In this document: one piece after another, positions 7,319 through 15,458 of the stretch
Layout of the letters: each line of letters begins with the position of its first letter
Position numbering within the stretch: position 1 is the first letter of the stretch
Source of the DNA: SZUA-521 sp041738285
Lineage (GTDB): Bacteria > Pseudomonadota > Gammaproteobacteria > Pseudomonadales > Azotimanducaceae
Assembly: GCA_041738285.1 (NCBI GenBank)
Contig: JBGSQB010000125.1
Coordinates: 1 to 27,128, forward strand
Direction of reading: 5' to 3'
DNA length: 27,128 bases
Notes under the pieces: generated by a model
The model's database searches: none
The model's input: only the letters and a program-made list of their open reading frames with translations
What the model was told of the DNA's origin: nothing
Made by a program: the position numbers and the translations under genes

Positions 7319-9658
7319 ATGAAGGGCAAATGGGGGCTGAGAGTCACCGCAGTACTGATCGCGCTGCTCGCATTGCCGATGACGTACCAGGGCGCATTGC
7401 TCGTGCTGGTGGGGGGTACGCCCTACTACGTGGTCGCCGGAATTCTGATGTTGGCCAGCGCTGTCGAACTGTGGCGAGCGCAGCGACGCGGCTTTCATAT
7501 ATTTGGTGTCGTGCTGCTCCTCACCCTTGCCTGGGCGGTTTACGAAGCCGGCACGCAGTTCTGGTTGGTGGGTTCACGTATCTGGCTGGTGGGCCTGCTG
7601 TCACTCTGGCTGTGCACACCGATCATTCGGCGGCCGTTGTGGGGCAGTGACATGCCTGCGCTGCTGCGCGTTCGCACCGTGCAGGCGGGCGGCCTCGCCA
7701 GTGCGCTCGTGCTTGGCGCCATGACCGTCAATCTGGTGCGCGACGACATTTATTCAATCGCCGACACCACCCATGGCGCGCCGCATGACTCGGCCGGTTG
7801 GCAGGCCTACGGCGCGAGCAACCGAGGTACGCGGTACGCGCCACACGATCAGATCAACAAAGCGAACGTCGGCGGCTTGGCGAAGGTGTGGGAGACGCCC
7901 ACCAGCAGGCTCGGCCGCTTCAGCGCGACACCGATTCAGATCGACGACGGCATTTATCTGTGCACGTCGCAGAACGTGATGATCGCGCTCGACGCCGACA
8001 CGGGCGCAGAGCGCTGGCGTTTCGATCCGGACAACAAGACCCCGGCGTTCGGCATCTTCGGCAACTGCCGAGGCGTCACCTACTATCACATCCCGGAGCG
8101 GCCAAAGGGCGAGCCGTGCGCGGAGCGCATCTACACGGCGACCACCGACGCGCGCATGATCGCGGTGGACAAAGGCAGCGGCGAACTGTGCGAAGAATTC
8201 GGTGGTGGTGGGCAGATTTCACTGCTGGCCGGCATGGGCGACGTGAAACCGCTGTACTACATCGTGACCTCGCCACCGACGGTCGCCAGCGGCGCGCTCG
8301 TGGTGGGCGGTTTCGTGTTGGACAACCAGGAAACCGAAGAACCGTCCGGTGTCGTGCGTGGCTACGACCCACGCACAGGTCAACTGCTGTGGGCCTGGGA
8401 CATCGGCCGCGAAGGTGAGACTGGCCTGCCGGCCGAGGGGGCCTTCTACACACGGGGTACCCCCAATGTGTGGAGCCTGACCGCTGCCGATGACGAGTTG
8501 GGGCTCGTCTATGTGCCGACCGGCAATGCGACCCCCGACTACTTCGGCGGTCATCGCACGGAAGCCATGGAGAAGTACGCAAGCTCGATCGTTGCAATCG
8601 ATGCAAAGACGGGACTGACCCGCTGGCACTTCCAGACCACACACCACGACATCTGGGACTACGACGTCCCCTCGCAGCCAACCCTCGTGGACCTCACGCT
8701 GGCAGGGCAACGGCGCAAGGCGGTGATCGTACCCACCAAGCGCGGTGAGCTCTTCATGCTCGATCGCGCGACCGGCGAGCTGATCGCCGAGGCCACCGAA
8801 CGGGATGTGCCGCAATCGGATCTGTCGGGCGAACGTACCAGTGCGACGCAACCATTCTCGACCGGCATGCCGTCCTTTGCGCATCCGCGCATCCGCGAAC
8901 GGGATCTGTTCGGTTTCACGCCCTTCGATCAGATTGCCTGCCGAAAGGCGTTTTTCGACCTGCGCTACGAAGGTCCGATGACCCCGCCTTCTGTGCACGG
9001 CACGCTCTTGTACCCGGGACCCGGCGGTGGCATGAACTGGGGCAGCGTCGCGGTCGATGAAGAGCGGCAACTCATGGTGGTGAACAACATGCACCTCGCA
9101 TTTACCGTTCACATGATTCCGCGGGAGGAGAATCTGATCGCGGCCGGAGAAGGCGAGAGCTTGAGCCCGAGGTACGGCATCGGTGGACCGCAGCGGGGTA
9201 CACCCTTCGCGGCACGAGTGAACGTATTTTCGTCACCGATTGGTCTGCCCTGTATCAAGCCGCCTTATGGGGAAATGGCGTTGGTCGATCTCAGCACACG
9301 AGAGATCCTCTGGCGGCGCGGCATGGGTGTGATGAACCTTGGCTTTCCGGCCACGGCGGGTTCGTTCATCACGGCCGGCGGTCTCATCTTCAACGCCGGC
9401 GTGCCGGACCAGCAACTGCGCGCCATCGATGTACGCAGCGGTGATGTAGTCTGGCAGGCCGATCTGCCGGGCAACTCCGACGCCACGCCAATGAGTTACG
9501 TCAGTCCGAAGACGAATCGCCAGTACGTGCTCGTTACCGTAGCTGGCAGCGGAGCGCCTGCCGGTGGCTTCGACGATCCGGCCGGGATGCAGGGTGAGGG
9601 CACGCCGGAGACTGGTGGGCAGGTGATTGCGTTCGCGTTGCCCGAACCTGGCGGCTGA
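7319..9658 (+). CDS. Membrane-bound PQQ-dependent dehydrogenase, glucose/quinate/shikimate group
   Basis: This 779-residue enzyme resembles E. coli Gcd (796 residues). It has five N-terminal membrane helices (about residues 8-140) and then a periplasmic PQQ beta-propeller. Propeller repeats are visible (ALDADTGAERWRF, AIDAKTGLTRWHF, VDLSTREILWRRG, AIDVRSGDVVWQA). The segment HHDIWDYDVPSQP (about residues 442-454) should carry the catalytic Asp, and PTKRGELFMLDR (about 470) the PQQ-contacting Lys. The family oxidises aldoses, quinate or shikimate in the periplasm and passes electrons to ubiquinone. I cannot choose between Gcd and a quinate enzyme. AGGT (7307-7310) precedes ATG 7319. No pqq synthesis genes are in the window. 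Confidence 0.92.
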   Translation: MKGKWGLRVTAVLIALLALPMTYQGALLVLVGGTPYYVVAGILMLASAVELWRAQRRGFHIFGVVLLLTLAWAVYEAGTQFWLVGSRIWLVGLLSLWLCTPIIRRPLWGSDMPALLRVRTVQAGGLASALVLGAMTVNLVRDDIYSIADTTHGAPHDSAGWQAYGASNRGTRYAPHDQINKANVGGLAKVWETPTSRLGRFSATPIQIDDGIYLCTSQNVMIALDADTGAERWRFDPDNKTPAFGIFGNCRGVTYYHIPERPKGEPCAERIYTATTDARMIAVDKGSGELCEEFGGGGQISLLAGMGDVKPLYYIVTSPPTVASGALVVGGFVLDNQETEEPSGVVRGYDPRTGQLLWAWDIGREGETGLPAEGAFYTRGTPNVWSLTAADDELGLVYVPTGNATPDYFGGHRTEAMEKYASSIVAIDAKTGLTRWHFQTTHHDIWDYDVPSQPTLVDLTLAGQRRKAVIVPTKRGELFMLDRATGELIAEATERDVPQSDLSGERTSATQPFSTGMPSFAHPRIRERDLFGFTPFDQIACRKAFFDLRYEGPMTPPSVHGTLLYPGPGGGMNWGSVAVDEERQLMVVNNMHLAFTVHMIPREENLIAAGEGESLSPRYGIGGPQRGTPFAARVNVFSSPIGLPCIKPPYGEMALVDLSTREILWRRGMGVMNLGFPATAGSFITAGGLIFNAGVPDQQLRAIDVRSGDVVWQADLPGNSDATPMSYVSPKTNRQYVLVTVAGSGAPAGGFDDPAGMQGEGTPETGGQVIAFALPEPGG

Positions 9659-9787
9659 CGGCTTTGCTTCCCGCGGCGTGAACTGCGGCGCGCCGACGGT
9701 CCAGTAGCGATCCAGCCAATGTACGATAGCGTACCGACCGTGGGTGCGAAATCGGCAACACTGTGGCGCTATGCGGGGGAAATTGAG

Positions 9788-10009
9788 ATGAACGCACAAA
9801 AGCTGGTTGCCATCGTGTTGATCGTGGTGGGCGCCCTGGGTGTCGCCTACGGGGGCTTCAGTTACACCTCAGAAACCCACAATGTGGATCTGGGACCGAT
9901 TCATATGTCGGTCGCCGAAAAGGATCGCGTGAACATTCCCATGTGGGCCGGCGTTGGCGCCCTCGTGGCCGGTGCATTTCTGCTGCTGTCGAGACGAAGA
10001 ATCTTTTAG
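9788..10009 (+). CDS. Small membrane protein, 73 residues, function unknown
   Basis: The protein has two hydrophobic segments, KLVAIVLIVVGALGVAYGG at the N-terminus and MWAGVGALVAGAFLLLS at the C-terminus. They flank a polar loop of about 30 residues (YTSETHNVDLGPIHMSVAEK), and a basic RRRIF tail follows. The layout is typical of small inner-membrane proteins seen across proteobacteria, often annotated as DUF3185-like, but I do not claim that family. I chose ATG 9788 because GCGGGGGA lies about 8 nt upstream; an earlier in-frame ATG at 9719 has no ribosome site. GTACG-atag-CGTAC (9721-9734), a short inverted repeat upstream, might be a regulatory site. The AsmA-family gene starts 38 bp later. 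Confidence 0.7.
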   Translation: MNAQKLVAIVLIVVGALGVAYGGFSYTSETHNVDLGPIHMSVAEKDRVNIPMWAGVGALVAGAFLLLSRRRIF

Positions 10010-10047
10010 GCAGACCACCGAATAGCCCGGGCGGACGTGCTTTAACC

Positions 10048-11481
10048 ATGACGTTCAGGTGGCGCTCCAGAATCATCACTTACGTCGGCGCGGCACTGGT
10101 ATTGATCATCGTGCTGTTCGCTGTGGCGTCGCTGCTGTTCCTGAAATCCGATATTTACCGCAATGAGCTCGAACAGAGCCTCAGCCAAGCATTGGGGATC
10201 GAAGTCACTGTCGGTGCGCCCGTCCGCATTTCCTGGTTACCTGGATTTCATGTCACCCTCGAGGCGGTGCGTGGTCGCGAGGCAAACGTCGACATCGTGT
10301 CTGCCCGCAAGGCCACATTGGGCATCAGGCTGGTTCCGCTGCTGCGTGGTGTCGTCTCAATCGACACCATCGCACTGGACGATGCCAGCATCGTCATGGA
10401 ACGCAACCGGAACGGTCGACTCAACTTTCTGAGTGACGGGCAGGCGGAGCCGGGCGGTGCGGCCCTGAACCTGAGCCGGTTATCGGTAGCGAACGCGGCG
10501 CTGCAGTTTACCGGACAACATCCATGGCGGGCGTTTCAGGCGACTGCCTGCGATATAGAGGTGCGGGATCCGCATCGCTCAAAGGCAGAGCCGACAGACT
10601 TCGCCGAGGACATGGCTTTCACCGGAGAAATCAGTTGCGGTGAAATCAAAACCCAGGCGCTGACGCTGTCCGATGTGAAGGTCTCAGCCAACGCCGACGC
10701 AGGGGTAATCGTATTCGAGCCGATCAGCCTGCACATGCTCGATGCCGACGGCACCGGGCGCGTTGTTGCGGACCTTTCAGGCGCGGTCCCGCAATGGAAG
10801 GCGCAGTTCTCGCTGGTGCAATTCCCGATCGGAGCGTTTCTTCGCACGCTGTCAGCCGAGCTGATCGCAACGGGATCAATGGACTTCACGACCAACCTGA
10901 CGATGCAAGGCGCGAGCATCGATGAGATGACTCAGACCCTGGCGGGCACGGTGTCGCTGCGCGGCAGCGATCTAACGCTCGAAGGCATCGATCTCGATGA
11001 AGAGCTCTCACAACTGCAGTCGAGTCGCAACTTCAACCTGGTCGGTGTCGGCGCATTCTTTATTGCCGGGCCCGTGGGGCTGGCGGTTACCAGGGGTTAC
11101 GAGTTTGCCAGTCTCATGCATGCATCAGCAGGGTCCAGCGAGATCCGCACGCTGGTGTCCGACTGGCAGGTCGAGGGCGGCATCATGCGGGCGCAGGACG
11201 TGGCCATGGCTACGGTGCAACACCGAATTGCGGTACGAGGGTCATTGGATTTCGTCAATCAGGATTTCGATGACGTCGTCGTCGCAATGGTAAATGCAGA
11301 CGGCTGTATCGAGGTGCAGCAAGCGGTGAAAGGCACCTTCGCCAAGCCGGTGGTGGACGCGCCGAGCGTCGTTGAAGCACTCACCCGCCCCGCGCTCGAA
11401 TTGCTGAAACGGGGGCAGGATCTGCTCAGCAGCGCGCCCTGTGATGCCTTCTATTCCGGCTCCGTCGTCACGCCGAGATAA
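10048..11481 (+). CDS. AsmA-family protein
   Basis: This 477-residue protein begins with a basic stretch and one membrane anchor (VGAALVLIIVLFAVASLLFL, about residues 13-32). The AsmA signature follows: LSQALGIEVTVGAPVRISWLPG, and LGIRLVPLLRGVVSIDTIALDDASIVMERNRNGRLNF. A long beta-rich region and the AsmA C-terminal domain end it (TGSMDFTTNLTMQGASIDEMTQTLAGTVSLRGSD..., with VEGGIMRAQDVAMAT and VRGSLDFVNQDFDDVV). AsmA-like proteins are inner-membrane-anchored periplasmic proteins linked to outer-membrane assembly and lipid transport between membranes. I place the start at ATG 10048 because upstream in-frame codons lack hydrophobic or family sequence and overlap the preceding gene. Confidence 0.85.
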   Translation: MTFRWRSRIITYVGAALVLIIVLFAVASLLFLKSDIYRNELEQSLSQALGIEVTVGAPVRISWLPGFHVTLEAVRGREANVDIVSARKATLGIRLVPLLRGVVSIDTIALDDASIVMERNRNGRLNFLSDGQAEPGGAALNLSRLSVANAALQFTGQHPWRAFQATACDIEVRDPHRSKAEPTDFAEDMAFTGEISCGEIKTQALTLSDVKVSANADAGVIVFEPISLHMLDADGTGRVVADLSGAVPQWKAQFSLVQFPIGAFLRTLSAELIATGSMDFTTNLTMQGASIDEMTQTLAGTVSLRGSDLTLEGIDLDEELSQLQSSRNFNLVGVGAFFIAGPVGLAVTRGYEFASLMHASAGSSEIRTLVSDWQVEGGIMRAQDVAMATVQHRIAVRGSLDFVNQDFDDVVVAMVNADGCIEVQQAVKGTFAKPVVDAPSVVEALTRPALELLKRGQDLLSSAPCDAFYSGSVVTPR

Positions 11482-11588
11482 GATGTCGCTCGGAGCTGCC
11501 TCGGGCGTTCTGTTCGCTAACCCACAGACCCAGCTGCGGCGCCGGCCTACCATCAGATCGTGTCGTTCATACCTGCGAGGAACCCCAC

Positions 11589-11834
11589 GTGTTGGAACTG
11601 ATTAAGGGCCTGTTCGTCGCGGCAACGCTGTCCCTGCTCGGATGTACGACGCCGTCACCCGAGACCCAGCCGCAACAGAGTGAGACGGACACGAAGATCG
11701 AGCAGATTCAGGCCGCCGCCGCGCTCGCTAACGTCGCCAAGCAGGTGGACACTCTGCAAAACGGCTCAGATCCGACCGACAAAGAAGACGCGGCCGACAA
11801 ACCTGCACAGTCCGGCGACGAAGACGAGGACTAA
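11589..11834 (+). CDS. Small acidic lipoprotein, function unknown
   Basis: The gene starts at GTG 11589, 8 nt after GAGG (11577-11580), and encodes 81 residues. The first 19 form a lipoprotein signal with lipobox LLGC (Cys19), so it should be lipid-anchored. The mature part is very polar: a Gln/Thr/Glu-rich stretch, a short Ala-rich helix (IEQIQAAAALANVAKQVDTL) and a strongly acidic tail ending in DEDED. I do not recognise a family. Its 3' end is antisense to the aberrant tail of the truncated HEPN-like gene. Confidence 0.65.
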   Translation: MLELIKGLFVAATLSLLGCTTPSPETQPQQSETDTKIEQIQAAAALANVAKQVDTLQNGSDPTDKEDAADKPAQSGDEDED

Positions 11835-12189
11835 CCCAGCAATAGGCGCCGAAGCAGTGCTGGGATAGATCAACATCGACATAGTCTCGAAACAGCTGGA
11901 CGGTCTGTTGCGACGCTGGGTTGTGCAAGCGCTTGATCTCTTCGGCGAGCTTCGTCTCGATCAACGCCGCAATGGAGCTGCCGGAGAGCGGCGCGAGTCG
12001 CACCCGAAGTGCTTCGGCCACCCGATCTTCGACGTAGGTCTCCCAGGCAGTCATGGTCATGATGAGACCAGCCCGTTTGAGAACCTCGATCTCGGGCGGC
12101 GGTGGTTTAGTGTTCAGCGAATTGAAATGCGTGAGGAGATTCTCGGCGTCTCGAATCGACTCGACGAAGGCCACCTCGGCTTTTGACAT
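11728..12189 (-). pseudogene. HEPN-like (RiboL-PSP-HEPN type) protein, 3'-truncated remnant
   Basis: The first 110 or so residues look like a real conserved protein: FVESIRDAENLLTHF, IEVLKRAGLIMTMTAWETYVEDRVAEAL, IEEIKRLHNP-type helix and VQLFRDYVDVD. This is the pattern of HEPN proteins of the RiboL-PSP/MAE_28990 type. Those normally continue to a C-terminal RHxxxH ribonuclease motif. Here, after about base 11860, the frame turns into Arg/Cys-rich sequence antisense to the lipoprotein gene, and no RHxxxH appears, so the catalytic end is gone. The start is well kept: AGGAG lies 8 nt before ATG 12189. The family call is from memory of the pattern. The remnant could still be made as a protein, probably without nuclease activity. 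Confidence 0.55.
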
Positions 12190-12325
12190 GCGCCATGCTC
12201 CTACCTGGAACCGAGGAGTGTACTTTCGGTCGCGAAGCGGGCAACCCCCCCTGAGTTGGTGCCCAATGCATTGACCACTCGTCGGGCGCCTGCCACAGTC
12301 CTACTGCCTCGCTGATGGGGAATTC

Positions 12326-14008
12326 ATGGCAATCGTTCAGCCAGCAGAGCCGGCGGCGGCGAACGCGCGCGCTGCATTGATCGACTTCGAGACGCACCCC
12401 GCGCGCTATCGCCATTGGCGTTTGGAAGTTGCGCCACCCGTCGCCCGTCTGATTCTGGACGTCGCGGAAACGGGTGGGCTGTTCGACGGCTACGCGCTGA
12501 AACAGAATTCCTACGACCTCGGTGTCGATATTGAGCTCGCGGACGCGGTGCAGCGGCTGCGATTCGAGCATCCCGCCGTGAGTGTGGTGATGATCACATC
12601 GGCCAAGTCGATCTTCTCGGCGGGCGCCAACATTCGCATGCTGGCGGGTGCGAGCCATTCGCACAAAGTGAACTTCTGCAAGTTCACCAACGAAACCCGC
12701 AACGCGATCGAGGACGCGACGCGCTGTTCCGGCCAACGCTATATCTGCGCATTGAACGGCAGTGCGGCGGGCGGCGGCTACGAGCTTGCGCTGGCCACCG
12801 ACTACATTCTGCTGGTTGACGACGGCAATGCCGCGGTATCGCTACCAGAGCTGCCGCTGCTCGCTGTCTTGCCAGGTACCGGTGGCCTGACTCGACTCGT
12901 CGACAAGCGTGGTGTGCGGCGCGACATTGCGGATGTGTTCTGCACGCTCGAAGAAGGTATGCGCGGTGAGCGCGCTCTGCAGGCAAGGCTGATCGACGAG
13001 CTGGCACCGCGCAGCACATTCGATGCGCGTGCCAATGCGCTCGCTGCTTCGTTTGCGAGACCGCCCGCGTCCGCAGACGCTGGCGTGACGCTGACGCCGC
13101 TGCGTAAACAACGCCAAGGCTCGGACATCCGCTATCAGTACGTTTCGGTGACTGCGCAGCACGCCGGCGGCTATGTGCAACTGGAGTTGCGCGGGCCGGA
13201 ATCGGACGCGCCCCGAGACGCTGCGTCGGCGTTGCAGCAGGGCGAGCACTTCTGGCCGTTGGTGCTGCTGCGCGAGCTGGACGATGCGCTGCTCGAACTG
13301 CGATTCAACGAACCCACGCTGGGCACGATTGTGCTGACCAGCCGTGGCGATGCCGACCGTGTGTTTGCGTTCGATGCGCTGTTGACGGCTGACGAGCCGC
13401 AGCCGTTCCTGCGCGAAGTTGGCCTGTTGGCTCGACGGGTGTGGAAGCGTCTCGATCTCACCGCGCGCTCCATCTTTGCGGTCATCGAACCTGCAGGTTG
13501 CTTTGTGGGATTCCTCGCGGAGGCCGCGTTTGCCGCCGACCGTACCTACATGCGCGATGGCGTACGCGATGGCGAACACGCGTTCATTGTGCTGTCACGG
13601 GGTAACTTCGGTGCCTACGCCATGGTCAACGGACTGTCGCGTCTCGCGACTCGATTCATCGGTGACCCGCAGTTGCTGGCACATGCGCGCGACTCGATCG
13701 GCCAGCGACTGGACGCGCGTAGTGCGCTGGCCGCGGGTCTGGTGACGTTCGCGATCGACGACATGGATTGGGAGGATGAACTGCGGCTGGCGATCGAATC
13801 GCGAGCCGGATTCTCCGCCGATGCGCTGACCGGTCTGGAAGCCAATCTACGGTTCGCGGGCCCGGAAACACTCGAAAGCAAGATCTTTGCGCGCTTGTCG
13901 GCGTGGCAGAACTGGATCTTCCAGCGACCGAACGCGACCGGCGCGGAAGGTGCGCTGTCGCTGTACGGCAGCGGCCGCCGACCCAACTTCGATCGCCACC
14001 GCACCTAA
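12326..14008 (+). CDS. boxC: Benzoyl-CoA-dihydrodiol lyase (2,3-epoxybenzoyl-CoA dihydrolase)
   Basis: This 560-residue protein has the length of BoxC (about 555 residues) and a crotonase-fold N-terminal half. The oxyanion-hole segments are SAGANIRML (about residues 98-106) and LNGSAAGGGYELALATDY (about 144-161). BoxC hydrolyses 2,3-epoxybenzoyl-CoA with ring cleavage, giving 3,4-dehydroadipyl-CoA semialdehyde and formate. The identification is supported by boxB starting 10 bp downstream and a benzoate-CoA ligase after that. ATG 12326 follows GGGGA. A weak possible promoter, TTGACC at 12271 with a poor -10, lies upstream. The gene looks intact and cytoplasmic. Confidence 0.93.
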   Translation: MAIVQPAEPAAANARAALIDFETHPARYRHWRLEVAPPVARLILDVAETGGLFDGYALKQNSYDLGVDIELADAVQRLRFEHPAVSVVMITSAKSIFSAGANIRMLAGASHSHKVNFCKFTNETRNAIEDATRCSGQRYICALNGSAAGGGYELALATDYILLVDDGNAAVSLPELPLLAVLPGTGGLTRLVDKRGVRRDIADVFCTLEEGMRGERALQARLIDELAPRSTFDARANALAASFARPPASADAGVTLTPLRKQRQGSDIRYQYVSVTAQHAGGYVQLELRGPESDAPRDAASALQQGEHFWPLVLLRELDDALLELRFNEPTLGTIVLTSRGDADRVFAFDALLTADEPQPFLREVGLLARRVWKRLDLTARSIFAVIEPAGCFVGFLAEAAFAADRTYMRDGVRDGEHAFIVLSRGNFGAYAMVNGLSRLATRFIGDPQLLAHARDSIGQRLDARSALAAGLVTFAIDDMDWEDELRLAIESRAGFSADALTGLEANLRFAGPETLESKIFARLSAWQNWIFQRPNATGAEGALSLYGSGRRPNFDRHRT

Positions 14009-14018
14009 GGAGCTTGTC

Positions 14019-15458
14019 ATGTCCGCTATCAGTTACGACACGCTGATCCCCAACAACGTGTCCCTGTCATCCGACTTGCAGTTGCAGCGGGCCCTGGAGC
14101 AGTGGCACCCGAAGTTCATCAACTGGTGGCTCACGAGCGGCCCGACGGATTTTCAGAAGAGCGAGGTGTATCTGCGCACCGCGGTGGGCGTCGAGGCCGG
14201 TGAGTGGGCGAAGTTCGGCTTCGTGCGCATGCCGGAATATCGCTGGGGAATTTTGCTCGCCCCGCAAGTGCCCGGGCGCACGATCCCGTTTGGTGAACAC
14301 AAGGGCCAACCGGCGTGGCAGGAAGTGCCCGGTGAGTACCGCAGTCTGCTGCGTCGACTCGTCGTGATCCAGGGCGACACCGAGCCCGCGTCTGTGGAAC
14401 AGCAACGTTTTCTGGGCCACACGGCGCCTTCGCTCTACGACATGCGCAACCTGTTTCAGATCAACGTCGAGGAAGCCCGTCACCTCTGGTCGATGGTCTA
14501 CCTGTTGCAGAAATACTTCGGACGCGACGGCCGTGAAGAAGCGGAAATGCTGCTGCAGCGGACGTCGGGCGACCCCGACAAGCCGCGCATCCTCGGCGCC
14601 TTCAACGAATCGACACCGGATTGGCTGTCGTTCTTCATGTTTACGAGCTTCACTGACCGTGACGGCAAGATGCAGTTGGAGTCGCTTGCGCAATCGGGCT
14701 TCGATCCGCTGTCGCGTACCTGCCGATTCATGATTACCGAAGAAGGCCACCACATGTTCGTCGGCAAGAGTGGTATCGAACGCATTGTCGAGCGCACTTG
14801 CCAGGCGATGAACGATGCGGGTATCCGCCACGCCGATGACATCGGTCGGGTGCGCGAGCTGCGCGTGATCGATCTGCCTACGCTGCAGAAGAAACTCAAC
14901 TTCCATTTCTCGGTCACGCTCGACCTGTTCGGCTCCGAGATTTCCACCAACGCCGCGAACGCTTTCAACGCAGGCATCAAGGGCCGATTTCACGAGGTCG
15001 ACATCGATGACGATCACCAGCTGCACGATGCGACCTACCCGGTACTCGAACACACCGACGGCGCCTTCACGCTGCGGTCGCAACCGGCGATCACGGCGAT
15101 CAACGCGCGCCTGCTCGATGACTACATCGCCGACTGTGCACCCCTCGTCGTTGCATGGAATCGCATCATCGAAGGTCACGGTCTCGATTTTCGCTTCGAG
15201 CTACCCCATCGCGCGTTCAATCGCCGCCAGGGTGCATTCTCCAAACTGTCGGTCACGCCAACGGGTGACGTGCTCGATGCCGATGCGTGGCAGCGCGACC
15301 GCGCGTCGTGGCTGCCACTCGATTCGGATCTCGAGTACGTGCTGTCTCTGATGCAGCCACGTTTTGGTGCCGGTGAGTTTGCGTCCTGGATCACGCCGCC
15401 GAAGTCTGGCGTTGGTGGCAAGCCAGGAGATTTCGAATACGTTCGCATCGCGACGTGA
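14019..15458 (+). CDS. boxB: Benzoyl-CoA 2,3-epoxidase, oxygenase subunit BoxB
   Basis: This 479-residue protein is a class I di-iron oxygenase. The metal-ligand pattern can be read in order: Glu122, Glu152 and His155 in NVEEARHLW, Asp213 in FTDRDGK, and Glu242 and His245 in ITEEGHHMF. BoxB, with electrons from the BoxA reductase and NADPH, turns benzoyl-CoA and O2 into 2,3-epoxybenzoyl-CoA, the substrate of BoxC. AAGGAG overlapping the boxC stop (14007-14012) sits 6 nt before ATG 14019, so translation is coupled. The gene encoding BoxA is not in this window, so the electron donor must be supplied from elsewhere. Confidence 0.95.
   Translation: MSAISYDTLIPNNVSLSSDLQLQRALEQWHPKFINWWLTSGPTDFQKSEVYLRTAVGVEAGEWAKFGFVRMPEYRWGILLAPQVPGRTIPFGEHKGQPAWQEVPGEYRSLLRRLVVIQGDTEPASVEQQRFLGHTAPSLYDMRNLFQINVEEARHLWSMVYLLQKYFGRDGREEAEMLLQRTSGDPDKPRILGAFNESTPDWLSFFMFTSFTDRDGKMQLESLAQSGFDPLSRTCRFMITEEGHHMFVGKSGIERIVERTCQAMNDAGIRHADDIGRVRELRVIDLPTLQKKLNFHFSVTLDLFGSEISTNAANAFNAGIKGRFHEVDIDDDHQLHDATYPVLEHTDGAFTLRSQPAITAINARLLDDYIADCAPLVVAWNRIIEGHGLDFRFELPHRAFNRRQGAFSKLSVTPTGDVLDADAWQRDRASWLPLDSDLEYVLSLMQPRFGAGEFASWITPPKSGVGGKPGDFEYVRIAT

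Noticed and set aside
9721..9734. GTACG-atag-CGTAC inverted repeat as an operator
   Set aside because: Only 5 bp per arm and no -35/-10 or second copy nearby; mentioned only in the entry for the small membrane protein.
9943..10047. Upstream extension of the AsmA-family gene
   Set aside because: The extra 35 residues are antisense-like, Arg-rich and overlap the small membrane protein gene; the hydrophobic anchor begins only after ATG 10048.
12271..12299. Promoter for boxC (TTGACC with CACAGT, 17-bp spacer)
   Set aside because: The -35 is good but the -10 matches only 3 of 6, so it is not firm enough to list as a feature.
14067..15179. Minus-strand open frame of 370 codons over boxB
   Set aside because: The plus strand encodes BoxB with all di-iron ligands; the antisense product has no family pattern.
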